A stretch of DNA of 64,000 bases from Albidovulum sp. Lineage in GTDB: Bacteria; Pseudomonadota; Alphaproteobacteria; Rhodobacterales; Rhodobacteraceae. Each line of letters begins with the position of its first letter. Position 1 is the first letter of the stretch. The stretch is from contig JAUQYA010000153.1 of assembly GCA_030837785.1 (NCBI GenBank), positions 6,705 through 70,704 on the forward strand, written 5' to 3'. The notes beneath the pieces are model-generated. The model ran no database searches. It was not told the DNA's origin and saw only the letters and a program-made list of their open reading frames with translations. Both the position numbers and the translations under genes were made by a program. Shown here one piece after another: positions 1 to 9,212 of this stretch.

Positions 1-246
1 ATCCTCGGGCGCGAGGCCAAGATCGCCGCGCTCGAGGAGATCAGCGCCCGCCTCGGCCTCGCCCATTCCGACGTCATCGCCGTGGGCGACGGCGCCAACG
101 ATCTCGGGATGCTGCATCTCGCGGGCGCGGGCGTCGCCCTTCATGCCAAGCCCTCGGTCGCCGCACAATGCGACATCCGCATCAACCACGGCGATCTCAC
201 GGCCCTTCTCTATATCCAGGGCTACGCCGCCGACGACTTCGCCTGA
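1..246 (+). CDS. serB: Phosphoserine phosphatase, C-terminal end (cut by window start)
   Basis: Reading frame 1 is open from the window edge to a TGA at 244-246, giving the last 81 residues. The stretch VGDGANDLGMLHLAGAGVAL is the HAD-superfamily motif IV of SerB, where the two Asp residues bind Mg2+. It is followed by the typical KPSV segment (residues 51-54) and a short tail. SerB hydrolyses L-phosphoserine to serine in the last step of serine synthesis in the cytosol. The N-terminal catalytic DxD motif lies outside the window, so intactness cannot be judged. The gene converges on the asparaginase gene that follows. Confidence 0.9.
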   Translation: MLGREAKIAALEEISARLGLAHSDVIAVGDGANDLGMLHLAGAGVALHAKPSVAAQCDIRINHGDLTALLYIQGYAADDFA

Positions 247-293
247 CGGGCGTCTTCGTTGCCGAAATACCCCCGCCGGAGGCACCCGAACCA

Positions 294-311
294 CCGGCGC
301 GACGGCGCCGG
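294..311. terminator. Hairpin between convergent serB and asparaginase genes
   Basis: A perfect 7-bp stem CCGGCGC/GCGCCGG with a GACG loop lies between the two convergent stop codons. There is no U-tract on either side, so a bidirectional terminator role is only inferred from position. Confidence 0.3.
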
Positions 312-354
312 CGGCGAGAGAAGGTCTTGCGCCCCGAACGGGCGCGCCGCCGGA

Positions 355-1350
355 TCAGACGGCGAATCCCGGGGCGAGCCGCATCTCGCCCACGGCGATG
401 CCGCGGCGGTTTCGCATCGGGCCGGTCAGCAGTCTTTCCACCACCGGATGGCCCGCCTCGAGCAGGCCCGTCCGCAGCAGAAGCGCGGTGATCGCGGCCT
501 CCGACGCCCTTGCGCCGCCATCCATGATCTTCAGCGCGATGCCGCGCTTCAGCTCCGGCAGGATCGCCACGAAGACCGCTTCGGCTCCGGTCTTGACCGC
601 CACCCTGCCCCCCATCGCGCGCATCAGCTCGGTGCAGGCGCGCCCTTCGCCCGCCACAAGCTCGGGATGTGCCGCCATCGCCCGCCAGAGCCGCGCGCCG
701 GCGCGATCGCGCGCCGAACCGTCCGGGTCGGCCGCCGCGAGCCGCGCCATCGCGCGCGCAAGCCCATGCAGGCTGGTGGCGAAGTTCGGTGCCGAGCAGC
801 CGTCGATGCCGTAGCCGGGCGAAGCCTCGCCGGTCACCTCCTCGAAGGCGGCGCGCACCGCCCGCTGCACCGGGTGGTCGGGCTCGACATACTCCGGCCC
901 GGCGCCGAGGTGGCGGCCGAACGTCAGGAACCCCGCGTGCTTGCCCGAGCAGTTGTTGTGGATCTGGCAAGGCGTGCCGCCCCCGCAGACCAGTTCCTTG
1001 CGCGCCTCGGGGTCGTCGGGCATCTGCGGCCCGCAACGCAGGTCCGGCTCGCCAAGCCCGAGGCCGGCGAGCCAGCGGCCGACGGCGTCGGTATGGATAT
1101 GGGCGCCGTTGTGGCTCGCGCAGGCCAATGCAAGTTGGGCGGTGCCCAGCCCGAACCGGTCGGCCGCGCCGCTTTCCACCAGTGGCAGGGCCTGAAGCAT
1201 CTTGCAGGACGACCGCGGAAAGATCACCGCCGCGGGCTCGCCCCAGGCCTCGATCACCTCGCCCCGGGCGTCGCAGATCACCGCGTGGCCGGCATGGACG
1301 CTCTCCAGCATCCCGCCGCGCCAGAGCTCGATCATCGGTATCGCCGGCAT
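355..1350 (-). CDS. L-asparaginase II family protein
   Basis: The product has 331 residues and starts MPAIPMIELWRGGMLES. This opening, the segment VIFPRSSCKMLQALPLVESG, the CGGGTPCQIHNNCSGKHAGF region (about residue 90-110) and the later YGIDGCSAPNF segment are typical of the asparaginase II family (PF06089) seen in rhizobia and Rhodobacterales, which hydrolyses asparagine to aspartate and ammonia. The reading frame is open well upstream, but ATG at 1350 is preferred because AGGGAGG lies just upstream and the family begins with this segment. No signal peptide is visible, so it is likely cytosolic. It is monocistronic and transcribed away from the IalB-like gene. Confidence 0.85.
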   Translation of the reverse strand: MPAIPMIELWRGGMLESVHAGHAVICDARGEVIEAWGEPAAVIFPRSSCKMLQALPLVESGAADRFGLGTAQLALACASHNGAHIHTDAVGRWLAGLGLGEPDLRCGPQMPDDPEARKELVCGGGTPCQIHNNCSGKHAGFLTFGRHLGAGPEYVEPDHPVQRAVRAAFEEVTGEASPGYGIDGCSAPNFATSLHGLARAMARLAAADPDGSARDRAGARLWRAMAAHPELVAGEGRACTELMRAMGGRVAVKTGAEAVFVAILPELKRGIALKIMDGGARASEAAITALLLRTGLLEAGHPVVERLLTGPMRNRRGIAVGEMRLAPGFAV

Positions 1351-1525
1351 GGTGCCTCCCTTTGCGCAAAATTCCGCCTCCGGGGCTTTTCCCCCCTCCG
1401 GGATTCGCGCTAAGACCGGGATATCGAGTTGACGGGCATCCCGCCATCCAAAAGCGGCCGCGCCGGACGGCGGGGAAGAGGGAACGCGGGATTGCCGTGG
1501 CAGACGCAGCGGAGGCATCAGACTC

Positions 1526-2053
1526 ATGACTTCACCGACCTGGCGCAGGACCGGCGCCCTTCTCCTGGCGCTGACCACCGCGACTGGCGCCTCCGCACAG
1601 GTGTCCACCAATCGGGTGGCCGCGAACACCGACTGGAGCGTCTTCGTCGAGGAAAGCCCGAAGGAATGCTGGGCGGTGACCGCCCCGAAGGAGACGGTGA
1701 ACTCCAAGGACGGCCAGGCCGTCTCGGTCCGGCGGGGGGACATCCTGCTTTTCGTTACCTATCGGCCGGGGTCGGCCGCGGGCGAGGTTTCCTTTACCGG
1801 CGGCTATCCCTTCGCGAGCGGATCGACGGTCACCCTCGACATCGGCGGGACGACGTTCGACCTTTTCACCGAAGGCGAATGGGCGTGGTCGGGGTCGAAG
1901 GAAGACGATGCCAAGATCACGGCGGCGCTGAAGGCAGGCTCGTCGGCGGTGCTGAGCGCGCGGTCGGGCCGCGGAACGCAGACGAAGGACACCTTCTCGC
2001 TCCTCGGTGTCAGCGCAGCCCTCGACGAGGCGGCGAAACGCTGCGCGGGATGA
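1526..2053 (+). CDS. Secreted IalB-like (invasion associated locus B family) protein
   Basis: The product has 175 residues with an N-terminal signal peptide (basic start, hydrophobic TGALLLALTTATGASAQ, cleavage after ASA near residue 24). The mature part begins with a W-rich start (NTDWSVFVEES) followed by a PKECW segment, as in the IalB family (PF06776). A central beta-rich part and a single C-terminal Cys (AAKRCAG) suggest a disulfide with the Cys of KECW. IalB relatives are periplasmic proteins of unclear role in free-living Alphaproteobacteria. It directly precedes the motB promoter but is probably a separate unit. Confidence 0.75.
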   Translation: MTSPTWRRTGALLLALTTATGASAQVSTNRVAANTDWSVFVEESPKECWAVTAPKETVNSKDGQAVSVRRGDILLFVTYRPGSAAGEVSFTGGYPFASGSTVTLDIGGTTFDLFTEGEWAWSGSKEDDAKITAALKAGSSAVLSARSGRGTQTKDTFSLLGVSAALDEAAKRCAG

Positions 2054-2081
2054 CCTGACTCAAAGGTCTGGGCAACGCGCA

Positions 2082-2113
2082 TTAGCACAACCTTAAGCCC
2101 GCCCTGCTAGCCC
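2082..2113 (+). promoter_or_regulatory. Putative CtrA-dependent promoter of motB
   Basis: TTAG-CACAACC-TTAA at 2082-2096 matches the CtrA box TTAA-N7-TTAA with one mismatch. Nine bases further on, GCTAGCCC at 2106-2113 resembles the alphaproteobacterial -10 element GCTANAWC. The motB ATG is at 2145. The same arrangement recurs in front of other flagellar operons of this window, which raises confidence. Confidence 0.6.
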
Positions 2114-2144
2114 TTTTCCCGGGTGAAAGGAAAAGGTTGGTGGG

Positions 2145-2996
2145 ATGGCCGGGCAGAAGAATGCCGCGCCAGTCATCATCAAGCGCAAGAAGGTCGTCGG
2201 CGGCGGCGGGCACCACGGTGGGGCGTGGAAGGTCGCCTATGCCGACTTCGTGACCGCCATGATGGCCTTCTTCATGCTGATGTGGCTGTTGAACGCGACG
2301 ACGGAAAAACAGCGCAAGGGCATCGCGGACTATTTCAGCCCGACGATTCCGCTCAGCCGCATCTCCGGCGGCGGCGACGGTTCCTTCGGCGGCGACAGTG
2401 TCTTTTCCGAGGACCAGATCGCCCAGAACGGCACCGGCGCCTCGAGCCTGAAGCCCACGACCGAACGTCAGGCGATGGGTCAGACCGGAACCGAAACCAC
2501 GAACACGTCGACCGATTCGGCCGCCTTCGCCGAGCAGGCCCGCGACATCGAAGAGGCGCTGATGGGCGTCGGCGGCGAAAGCCTGGTCAGCGAACGGGTG
2601 GCGCGCCACATCGTCACCCGCGTCACCGACGAGGGGCTGATCGTCGAGATATTCGACCTCGACGACGAGCCGCTGTTTCGCGACGGGACCGATGAACCAA
2701 CGGAAATCACCACGGAAGTGGCGACGGTGATTGCCAGGGTCTTCGCCCTGGCGACCAATGGCGTCGCCGTCGAGGGCCACATCCGGGCACTTCCCGCGGT
2801 GCTGCGCAACAACCCGTCATGGGATCTCTCGACCGCCCGCGCGATGCGGATGCGCAGGCTTCTCGAGACCGAGGGGCTTGCTGCGGACCGGACCCAGCGC
2901 GTCACCGGGCACGCCGACCGCGCCCCGGCCGTCGAGAACCCGATGGCGGCCCGCAACAACCGCCTCGAGGTGATCCTGCTGCGTTCGGACCGGTGA
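2145..2996 (+). CDS. motB: Flagellar motor stator protein MotB
   Basis: The product has 283 residues. A basic cytoplasmic N-terminus (IIKRKKVVGG) leads into a single membrane helix with WKVAYADFVTAMMAFFMLMW. Asp34 in YADF is the proton-binding residue of the MotB family. A linker of about 90 residues is followed by an OmpA-like peptidoglycan-binding domain (about 145-283). MotB with MotA forms the proton-driven stator, and MotB anchors it to the cell wall. The matching motA lies 10 kb downstream, so the stator genes are split as in other Rhodobacterales Fla2-type clusters. A CtrA-like box precedes it. Confidence 0.95.
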   Translation: MAGQKNAAPVIIKRKKVVGGGGHHGGAWKVAYADFVTAMMAFFMLMWLLNATTEKQRKGIADYFSPTIPLSRISGGGDGSFGGDSVFSEDQIAQNGTGASSLKPTTERQAMGQTGTETTNTSTDSAAFAEQARDIEEALMGVGGESLVSERVARHIVTRVTDEGLIVEIFDLDDEPLFRDGTDEPTEITTEVATVIARVFALATNGVAVEGHIRALPAVLRNNPSWDLSTARAMRMRRLLETEGLAADRTQRVTGHADRAPAVENPMAARNNRLEVILLRSDR

Positions 2997-3016
2997 CTGC
3001 GGACAGGCCGTTTCCG

Positions 3017-3050
3017 TTAGGGCGATGTTAAGCCGCCGCACCGCATCTTC
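3017..3050 (+). promoter_or_regulatory. Putative CtrA box and promoter of the flgE-flgK-flgL-flgI operon
   Basis: TTAG-GGCGATG-TTAA at 3017-3031 has the same half-sites and spacing as the motB box. A weak GCATCTTC at 3043-3050 could serve as -10 at about the same distance. The flgE start codon is at 3090. The box lies 20 bp after the motB stop codon, so the hook operon can be transcribed independently. Confidence 0.6.
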
Positions 3051-3089
3051 GACCCGATCAAGGGACGCAGCAGCAGAAAGGCGGCAGTC

Positions 3090-4400
3090 ATGTCCATTTC
3101 GTCCTCGCTCAACGCCGGCGTCTCCGGCCTCAGCGCCAACGCGACGCGGCTGGCGACGATTTCCGACAACATCGCGAACTCCTCCACCTATGGCTACAAG
3201 CGCGCCTCGGCCGATTTCGAGAACTTCGTCATCAGCGATACCCGGGGCGCCGGCATATATTCGGCCGGGGGCGTCCGCGCCTCGACCTCGCGGCTGATCG
3301 ACGAACAGGGCGCGCTGGTCGCCACCTCGAACGCGCTCGATCTCGCGATTTCCGGCCGGGGGATGCTGCCCGTCACCACGGCGGTGTCGATGAATTCGTT
3401 CACCGGCGGACAGCTGCCCCTGATGATGACGACGACCGGGGCTTTCCGGCCGGATGCGAACGGCATCCTGCGCACCGAATCGGGGCTGGTGCTGCTCGGC
3501 TGGCCCGCCAATGCCGACGGGTCCATCCCGGCGCTGCCGCGCGACACGGGCGCAGGGCTTCGGCCGGTCGTGGTCAACGCCAACCAGACCGCGGGCGACC
3601 CGACCACGGCGGTGAAACTCGGCGTCAACCTTCCGGCGACGGCGACCGAGGCGGGCGCGCCCGGCACCCCACTCCCGCTCTCGATCGAGTATTTCGGCAA
3701 CCTCGGGACGTCGGACTCGCTCGACATCGCCTTCACACCGACGGTGCCCGCGACCGGCGCCTCCAACACCTGGACGATGGAGATCCGCGACTCTGCGCAG
3801 AACGGGGCGGTCATCGGCGAATACACGCTGGTCTTCGACGACACCCGCGCGACAGGCGGGACGCTGGCCTCCGTCACCGCGGTCAGCGGCGGCGCCTATG
3901 ACCCGGTCGGGGGGACGCTGGCGCTCACCGCCGCCGGCGGCCCCATCACGATGGCGATTGGCAAGCCCGGGGATCCCGCCGGGCTGACCCAGCTTTCCGA
4001 CAGCTTCGCGCCCATCTCGGTCACCAAGGACGGCTCGCCCGTGGGCAACCTGACCACTGTCGAGGTGGACGAGAAGGGTTACGTGATCGCCACCTATGAC
4101 ACCGGATTCACCCGGCGCATCTACCAGATCCCCGTCGTCGACGTGCCGAACCCGAACGGCCTTATCACGCTCGACAACCAGACCTTCAAGGTGTCGCCCG
4201 ATTCGGGGTCGTTCTTCCTGTGGGACGCGGGCGACGGGCCGACCGGGGCGGTCGTCGGCTATGCCCGCGAAGGCTCCGCAACCGATGTCGCCGCGGAACT
4301 CACCGCGCTCATCCAGACGCAACGCGCCTATTCCTCGAACGCCAAGGTGATCCAGACGGTGGACGAGATGCTTCAGGAAACCACCAACATCAAACGCTGA
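3090..4400 (+). CDS. flgE: Flagellar hook protein FlgE
   Basis: The product has 436 residues. It has the N-terminal rod/hook motif (SSLNAGVSGLSANATRLATI, then SDNIANSSTYGYKRA) shared by axial proteins and a C-terminal half ending in LIQTQRAYSSNAKVIQTVDE, both of which form the D0 coiled coil. The middle is a long beta-rich domain as expected for FlgE rather than the shorter rod proteins. FlgE polymerises into the hook after export by the flagellar type III system. It is first in a run flgE-flgK-flgL-flgI with short gaps. Confidence 0.92.
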   Translation: MSISSSLNAGVSGLSANATRLATISDNIANSSTYGYKRASADFENFVISDTRGAGIYSAGGVRASTSRLIDEQGALVATSNALDLAISGRGMLPVTTAVSMNSFTGGQLPLMMTTTGAFRPDANGILRTESGLVLLGWPANADGSIPALPRDTGAGLRPVVVNANQTAGDPTTAVKLGVNLPATATEAGAPGTPLPLSIEYFGNLGTSDSLDIAFTPTVPATGASNTWTMEIRDSAQNGAVIGEYTLVFDDTRATGGTLASVTAVSGGAYDPVGGTLALTAAGGPITMAIGKPGDPAGLTQLSDSFAPISVTKDGSPVGNLTTVEVDEKGYVIATYDTGFTRRIYQIPVVDVPNPNGLITLDNQTFKVSPDSGSFFLWDAGDGPTGAVVGYAREGSATDVAAELTALIQTQRAYSSNAKVIQTVDEMLQETTNIKR

Positions 4401-4437
4401 GGGCCGGCGGGGCAGCCCGCTCCCGGGAGGCTGAGGC

Positions 4438-5892
4438 ATGAGCCTGTCCGCTTCACTTGCAAACGCCCTGTCCGGGCTGACCGCGTCGGCGCGGGCGGCC
4501 TCGGTGGTGTCGTCCAACGTCTCGAACGCGCTGACCGAAGGCTATGCCAGGCGCGAACTGAACCTGTCGCCGCAATCGGTCGGCGGCACCGGCGCAGGCG
4601 TCAGGGTCGACAGCGTCACCCGGGTCGTCGACCGAGCGCTTCTGACCGACCGCAGGCTGGCCGGCGCCGAGGCCGGAAACGCGCGGCTGGGAAGCGGCTT
4701 TCTCGACCGCATCGAGACACTGACCGGCACTCCGGGGGAGGCGGGTTCGCTCTCGCAGCGGATCGCGCAACTTGAATCCGCCCTCATCCAGGCGTCCAGC
4801 CGTCCCGACAGCCAGGCGCGCCTGCAGGCTGTCGCCGATGCCGCGAACGGTCTCGCGGGGCACCTCAACACGCTGTCGGATGCGGTCCAGCAGGAACGGA
4901 TGGACGCCGATGCGGGCATCGCCGCCCAGGTCCGGACCCTTAACGAAACCCTGGTCCACATCGACCGGCTGAACGCCGAGATCGTCGCGCAGACCGCCGC
5001 GGGCCACGACGCCACCGCGCTGATGGACCAGCGCCAGTCGCTCGTCGATCGCGTGGCCGCGATCGTGCCGGTGCGCGAAGTGGCCCGCGACCATGACCAG
5101 ATCTCGCTCTACACCAGCGGCGGCGCGATCCTGCTCGAAGGCAACCCCGCCGTCGTGGGCTTCTCGCCCACGGGTATGATCACGCCCGACATGACCGTCG
5201 GATCGGGTGCGCTTTCCGGTTTCACGATCAACGGCAGGGCGGTGCCTTCGGGCGACGGCGGCGTCCTCGGCGGCGGCACGCTCGGCGCGCTGGTGGCGAT
5301 CCGGGACGATCTCGCGCCGGCGGCCCAGGCCCAGTTCGACGCCGTTGCCCGCGACCTCCTCGAGCGGTTCGAAAGCCCCGCTGTCGACCCGACGCTGGCG
5401 CCCGGCCAGCCAGGTCTCTTCACCGACCGCGGCGCGCCCTTCGACCCTCTGACCGAAGAGGGGCTTGCCGGCCGCATCGCCCTCAGCGCCCTCGTCGATC
5501 CGGCGGCCGGCGGCCAGCTCTGGCGGCTGCGCGACGGTCTCGGCGCCGCGGCACCCGGCAACGTCGGCGACGCCACTTTGCTCAACGCACTCGGCGCAGC
5601 GCTCTCGGCGGCGAAACCGCCAGCATCGGGCAGCTTCATCGGCGCCGCGCGCTCCGCCTCCGGCCTTGCCGCCGACCTGCTGTCGGGCTTTTCGGGCGCG
5701 CGGCAGCAGGCCGAGGCGCGCGAGAGCTACAACGCCGCGCGCCACGATGCACTCAAGGAAATGCAGCTCGCCCAAGGTGTCGACACCGATGCCGAAATGC
5801 AGACGCTTCTCATGGTCGAACAGGCCTATTCGGCCAACGCGCGCGTCATCAAGACGATCGACGAACTCATCCAGCAACTGATCGGGCTTTGA
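4438..5892 (+). CDS. flgK: Hook-filament junction protein FlgK (HAP1)
   Basis: The product has 484 residues. The N-terminus (SLSASLANALSGLTASARAA, VVSSNVSNALTEGYARRELN) and the C-terminus (MLVEQAYSANARVIKTIDEL region) are the paired D0 helices of hook-associated proteins. A D1 coiled-coil portion with many polar repeats covers about residues 80-190. FlgK is the first junction protein between hook and filament. Its size and position between flgE and flgL support the call. It follows flgE by 37 bp. Confidence 0.92.
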   Translation: MSLSASLANALSGLTASARAASVVSSNVSNALTEGYARRELNLSPQSVGGTGAGVRVDSVTRVVDRALLTDRRLAGAEAGNARLGSGFLDRIETLTGTPGEAGSLSQRIAQLESALIQASSRPDSQARLQAVADAANGLAGHLNTLSDAVQQERMDADAGIAAQVRTLNETLVHIDRLNAEIVAQTAAGHDATALMDQRQSLVDRVAAIVPVREVARDHDQISLYTSGGAILLEGNPAVVGFSPTGMITPDMTVGSGALSGFTINGRAVPSGDGGVLGGGTLGALVAIRDDLAPAAQAQFDAVARDLLERFESPAVDPTLAPGQPGLFTDRGAPFDPLTEEGLAGRIALSALVDPAAGGQLWRLRDGLGAAAPGNVGDATLLNALGAALSAAKPPASGSFIGAARSASGLAADLLSGFSGARQQAEARESYNAARHDALKEMQLAQGVDTDAEMQTLLMVEQAYSANARVIKTIDELIQQLIGL

Positions 5893-5895
5893 ACC

Positions 5896-6909
5896 ATGAC
5901 CTACCTTTCCGTCGGAGACATGGCCCAGGCCTTCCGGATGCGCCACCACAACGCGGAGCTTCAGACCCATCTCGCCCGCCTCACCGAAGAGATGACAAGC
6001 GGTGCCCGCTCCGACCTCGGCGCAGCGGTGTCGGGTGATTTCCGGGTGCTCGCGGGCCTCGACCGCTCACTCGAAACCCTGAAGGCGTACAAGACCGCCA
6101 CCGACGAAGCCACGCTCCTCGGCCAGACGGTGCAGACGTCGCTCGAGACGGCGCAGACGCTTGCGACGGATCTGGCGCCGGGCCTCCTGACCGCCGCGAC
6201 CAGCGGTTCTTCCACGCTCGTCGACATCGCCGCGGGGGACGCGAAGCAGAAACTCGCCACCGTGGTCTCGGCGCTCAACACCCAGGTCGCCGATCGCTAC
6301 CTCCTGTCCGGAACCGCGACCGATCGCAAGCCGATCAGCGGCGCCGACGACATCCTCGCCGCGCTGACGGTCGCCACCGCGGGTCAGGTGACCGCCGCCG
6401 GCATCCGGTCCGCCGTAACCGCGTGGTTCGACGCACCACCGGGCGGAGGCGGCTACCTCGACGCCGTCTACGGCGGCGCGGCAACCCCGCTGGCACCCCT
6501 TCGCATCGGTTCGGGCGACGAGGCCGCGATCGACCTCACGGCCGCCGATCCGGCAATCCGCGATCTTCTGAAAGGCCTCGCCACGGGCGCGCTCGTCGCC
6601 GACGGAATCCTGCCGGGCGACGCCGCCGGTCGCGCCGCGCTCCTCAAGGCCTCGGGCGAGACGCTGGTCGCATCCGGCTCCGGCATGGCGACGCTGCGTG
6701 CCCGGGTCGGAACGGTCGAAGCCCATGTCGCCGATGCCGCGGCCCGCAATTCGGCCGAAGCCGCTGCCATCGAAATCACCCGCAACGGTCTTGTCGCGGC
6801 CGATCCCTACGACACGGCGAGCGCGCTCGAAGCGGTCCAGACCCAGATCGAGACGCTCTATGCCCTCACCGCGCGGCTGTCGCGCCTCTCGCTCAGGGAC
6901 TATCTTTGA
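5896..6909 (+). CDS. flgL: Hook-filament junction protein FlgL (HAP3)
   Basis: The product has 337 residues, is flagellin-like in its termini and starts 3 bp after flgK. The N-terminal helix (LQTHLARLTEEMTSGARSDL) and the C-terminal helix (ALEAVQTQIETLYALTARLS) are the flagellin-type D0/D1 segments, while the central domain is short. FlgL forms the second junction layer below the filament. Its stop codon overlaps the flgI start by one base, which implies translational coupling. Confidence 0.88.
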   Translation: MTYLSVGDMAQAFRMRHHNAELQTHLARLTEEMTSGARSDLGAAVSGDFRVLAGLDRSLETLKAYKTATDEATLLGQTVQTSLETAQTLATDLAPGLLTAATSGSSTLVDIAAGDAKQKLATVVSALNTQVADRYLLSGTATDRKPISGADDILAALTVATAGQVTAAGIRSAVTAWFDAPPGGGGYLDAVYGGAATPLAPLRIGSGDEAAIDLTAADPAIRDLLKGLATGALVADGILPGDAAGRAALLKASGETLVASGSGMATLRARVGTVEAHVADAAARNSAEAAAIEITRNGLVAADPYDTASALEAVQTQIETLYALTARLSRLSLRDYL

Positions 6910-8006
6910 TGAGACTCCTTCTCGCGCTGGTCTTCGCTGCCCTCGCCACGGCCGCCGCCGCCGCCCCGATCCGGATCAAGGATCTGGTGGAGTTCGATGG
7001 CGTGCGCGGCAACGATCTCGTGGGCTATGGCCTCGTCGTGGGGCTGAACGGCACCGGCGACGGGTTGCGCAATGCGCCCTTCACCGAGGAGATCATGTCG
7101 AATATCCTTGAACGGCTCGGCGTGAACGTGACCGGTGAGAATCTGCGGCCGAAGAATGTGGCAGCCGTGTTCGTGACCGCGACGCTGCCCCCCTTCTCCC
7201 GCGCCGGAAGCCAGATCGACGTCACCGTCTCGGCCATCGGCGATGCGAAAAGCCTGCTCGGCGGAACCCTGGTGATGACCCCGCTCAATGCCGCGGACGG
7301 CGAGATCTATGCCGTGGCCCAGGGCACGATCATCGCCGGGGGCGCCTCGGCCGAGGGCCGGGCCGCGAGCGTCACCCAGGGGGTCCCGACCGCGGGCACG
7401 ATTCCCGCCGGCGCCCGCATCGAACGCGAGATTGCCTTCGACTTCGGCGGGCTCAACGCCGTGCGCCTTGCGCTCCGCACGCCGGACTTCACGACGGCCG
7501 GGCGGATCGAGGCGGTGATCAACGACGAATTCGGCCGCCGCGTGGCCCAGATGACCGATGCCGGCACCGTCACGCTCGACATCGGCGCCACCCGATCGGG
7601 CTCGCCCGCCCATGCGCTCGGGCGGATCGAGAACCTGCTGGTGGAGCCCGAGCAGCGCGCCCGCGTGGTCGTCGATCAGCGCTCGGGCACGATCGTGATG
7701 GGATCGGATGTGCGGATCAGCCGGGTCGCCGTAAGCCAGGGCAACCTGACGCTGCGGATCGAGGAGGCACCGGTGGTGGTGCAGCCGAACCCCTTTGCCC
7801 AGGGTGACACGGTCGTGGTGCCGCGCTCGTCCGCGGCGATCGACGAGGAACCCGGGATCGGCATGGCCGAGATCTCGGAAGCCTCGACGTTGTCGGAGGT
7901 CGTGGCGGGTCTCAACGCGCTCGGCGTCTCGCCCCGCGACATGATCGACATCCTGAAGAGCATCGACGCGGCCGGGGCGCTCCATGCCGAATTCGTGGTG
8001 CGCTGA
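6909..8006 (+). CDS. flgI: Flagellar P-ring protein FlgI
   Basis: The product has 365 residues. ATG at 6909 is preferred over longer in-frame extensions because it gives a signal peptide (LLLALVFAALATAAAAA) and overlaps the flgL stop (TGATG). The mature protein begins RIKDLVEFDGVRGNDLVGYG, a hallmark of FlgI, and ends with the IDILKSIDAAGALHAEFVV segment. FlgI assembles the periplasmic P-ring around the rod; the L-ring protein FlgH and chaperone FlgA are encoded 15 kb away. It is last in the flgE operon. Confidence 0.95.
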   Translation: MRLLLALVFAALATAAAAAPIRIKDLVEFDGVRGNDLVGYGLVVGLNGTGDGLRNAPFTEEIMSNILERLGVNVTGENLRPKNVAAVFVTATLPPFSRAGSQIDVTVSAIGDAKSLLGGTLVMTPLNAADGEIYAVAQGTIIAGGASAEGRAASVTQGVPTAGTIPAGARIEREIAFDFGGLNAVRLALRTPDFTTAGRIEAVINDEFGRRVAQMTDAGTVTLDIGATRSGSPAHALGRIENLLVEPEQRARVVVDQRSGTIVMGSDVRISRVAVSQGNLTLRIEEAPVVVQPNPFAQGDTVVVPRSSAAIDEEPGIGMAEISEASTLSEVVAGLNALGVSPRDMIDILKSIDAAGALHAEFVVR

Positions 8007-8468
8007 GGCGTTGCGCGGCATTGCGGCCGGCGGTCCGCCCCCGGGTGGCCCGCCGGCCGCGGGCATTCCCCCGCTGGGATCGGATCGCGCGGCGAGGCGT
8101 GCGGCACGGTCCAAGCGGCGCCGGTCGAGCCGCGAGGCGCGCGCATCTCCATCGCAACGCGGATCGCGACCCTGCGCAGGCAAACGCATCGGCGCCGCGT
8201 CGAGCGCATGTTGCGCTTGGGGGGCGCCGCCCTGGTGACTGCGTTCGGCAGGTGGCCCCAGGTAATCCGGCCCGGCCGCCGGCGACCGCGACCTGTGGCG
8301 ATCCCCGGCACGCAAGGATCGGCACCGGAATCCCGCATCGGATCGCCTCGGCGTCACCGTCGCAAGGGCGCGAGGCGCCGGGCCTCGGGCGGGCTGCATA
8401 GGGTGCGCTTCCGGGGCGCGCGGGTTGGTGTCGGGCCAACCGGCGACGGGCGGCGGCGGGGCCTGCTT
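8007..8468. other. Gene-free gap between convergent flgI and fliP, with a strong hairpin
   Basis: No reading frame here has a credible start, composition or recognisable motif. Seventeen bases after the flgI stop, an 11-bp perfect inverted repeat GCGGCCGGCGG (8023-8033) and CCGCCGGCCGC (8050-8060) encloses a 16-base loop. It could act as an intrinsic or bidirectional terminator for the convergent operons, although no U-tract follows. The remaining 400 bp show nothing I can assign. Confidence 0.5.
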
Positions 8469-9209
8469 TCAGAAATAGCTGCGGACGAGGGCGCCGGAGA
8501 CCAGCGACCAGCCATCGGCCACGACGAAGAAGGCAAGCTTGAACGGCAGCGCAACCACCGCCGGCGGCACCATCATCATCCCCATCGACATCAGGACAGC
8601 CGAGACCACGAGGTCGATGATGAGAAACGGCAGGTAGAGCAGGAAGCCGATCTCGAAGGCGCGCGCGACCTCGGACAGCATGAACGACGGCACGAGGAGC
8701 GAGAGCGGCGCCGAGATCGCATCGGCAAGGGCCGCCGTCTCGGGACGCAGGCCCGCCAGCGACTGCAACGTCTCGGGATCGACCCGGGCGGCCATGAAGC
8801 TGCGGAACGGCGCGATACCGCGGTCGAAGGCCTGGGGCAGGTCGATCGCCCCGTTCAGGAACGGCTGTATCCCCGCCGTCCAGGCATCGCTGAACACCGG
8901 CTCCATGATGAACCAGGTGAGGAACAGCGCGAGCGAGACGATCAGCATGTTGGGCGGCGATTGCTGCAACCCGATCGCCTGCCTGAGAATCGACAGCACC
9001 GTGACGATGAAGGGAAAGCAGGTGACCATCACCGCCAGCCCCGGCGCGAGGCTGAGGACCGTCACCAGCGCGATCAGGAGGAGCGACTGCCCCGAGAGGG
9101 TCTGCCCCGACAGATCGACGCCGGCGAGGCCGGCGGGCAGGTCCTGCGCCGCGGTAGGAAACGCCGCCCCGACGAGGCAGGCGACAAGAACGGGCAGAAA
9201 CCGGCACAT
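8469..9209 (-). CDS. fliP: Flagellar export gate protein FliP
   Basis: The product has 246 residues with a cleavable signal peptide (MCRFLPVLVACLVGAAFPTAA), as usual for FliP. Four membrane helices follow. The stretch LTWFIMEPVFSDAW and the end of the protein (YLPFLIIDLVVSAVLMSMGM, MMVPPAVVALPFKLAFFVVA) are highly characteristic of the family. FliP with FliQ and FliR forms the core export channel. It is the last gene of the fliF-fliH-fliN-fliP operon, 3 bp after fliN. Confidence 0.95.
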   Translation of the reverse strand: MCRFLPVLVACLVGAAFPTAAQDLPAGLAGVDLSGQTLSGQSLLLIALVTVLSLAPGLAVMVTCFPFIVTVLSILRQAIGLQQSPPNMLIVSLALFLTWFIMEPVFSDAWTAGIQPFLNGAIDLPQAFDRGIAPFRSFMAARVDPETLQSLAGLRPETAALADAISAPLSLLVPSFMLSEVARAFEIGFLLYLPFLIIDLVVSAVLMSMGMMMVPPAVVALPFKLAFFVVADGWSLVSGALVRSYF

Positions 9210-9212
9210 CCG

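Noticed and set aside
2817..4517. Long open frame on the strand opposite flgE (566 codons)
   Set aside because: It lies over well-supported motB/flgE genes; its translation is Arg/Gly/Ala/His-rich without any motif, as is usual for shadow frames in GC-rich DNA.
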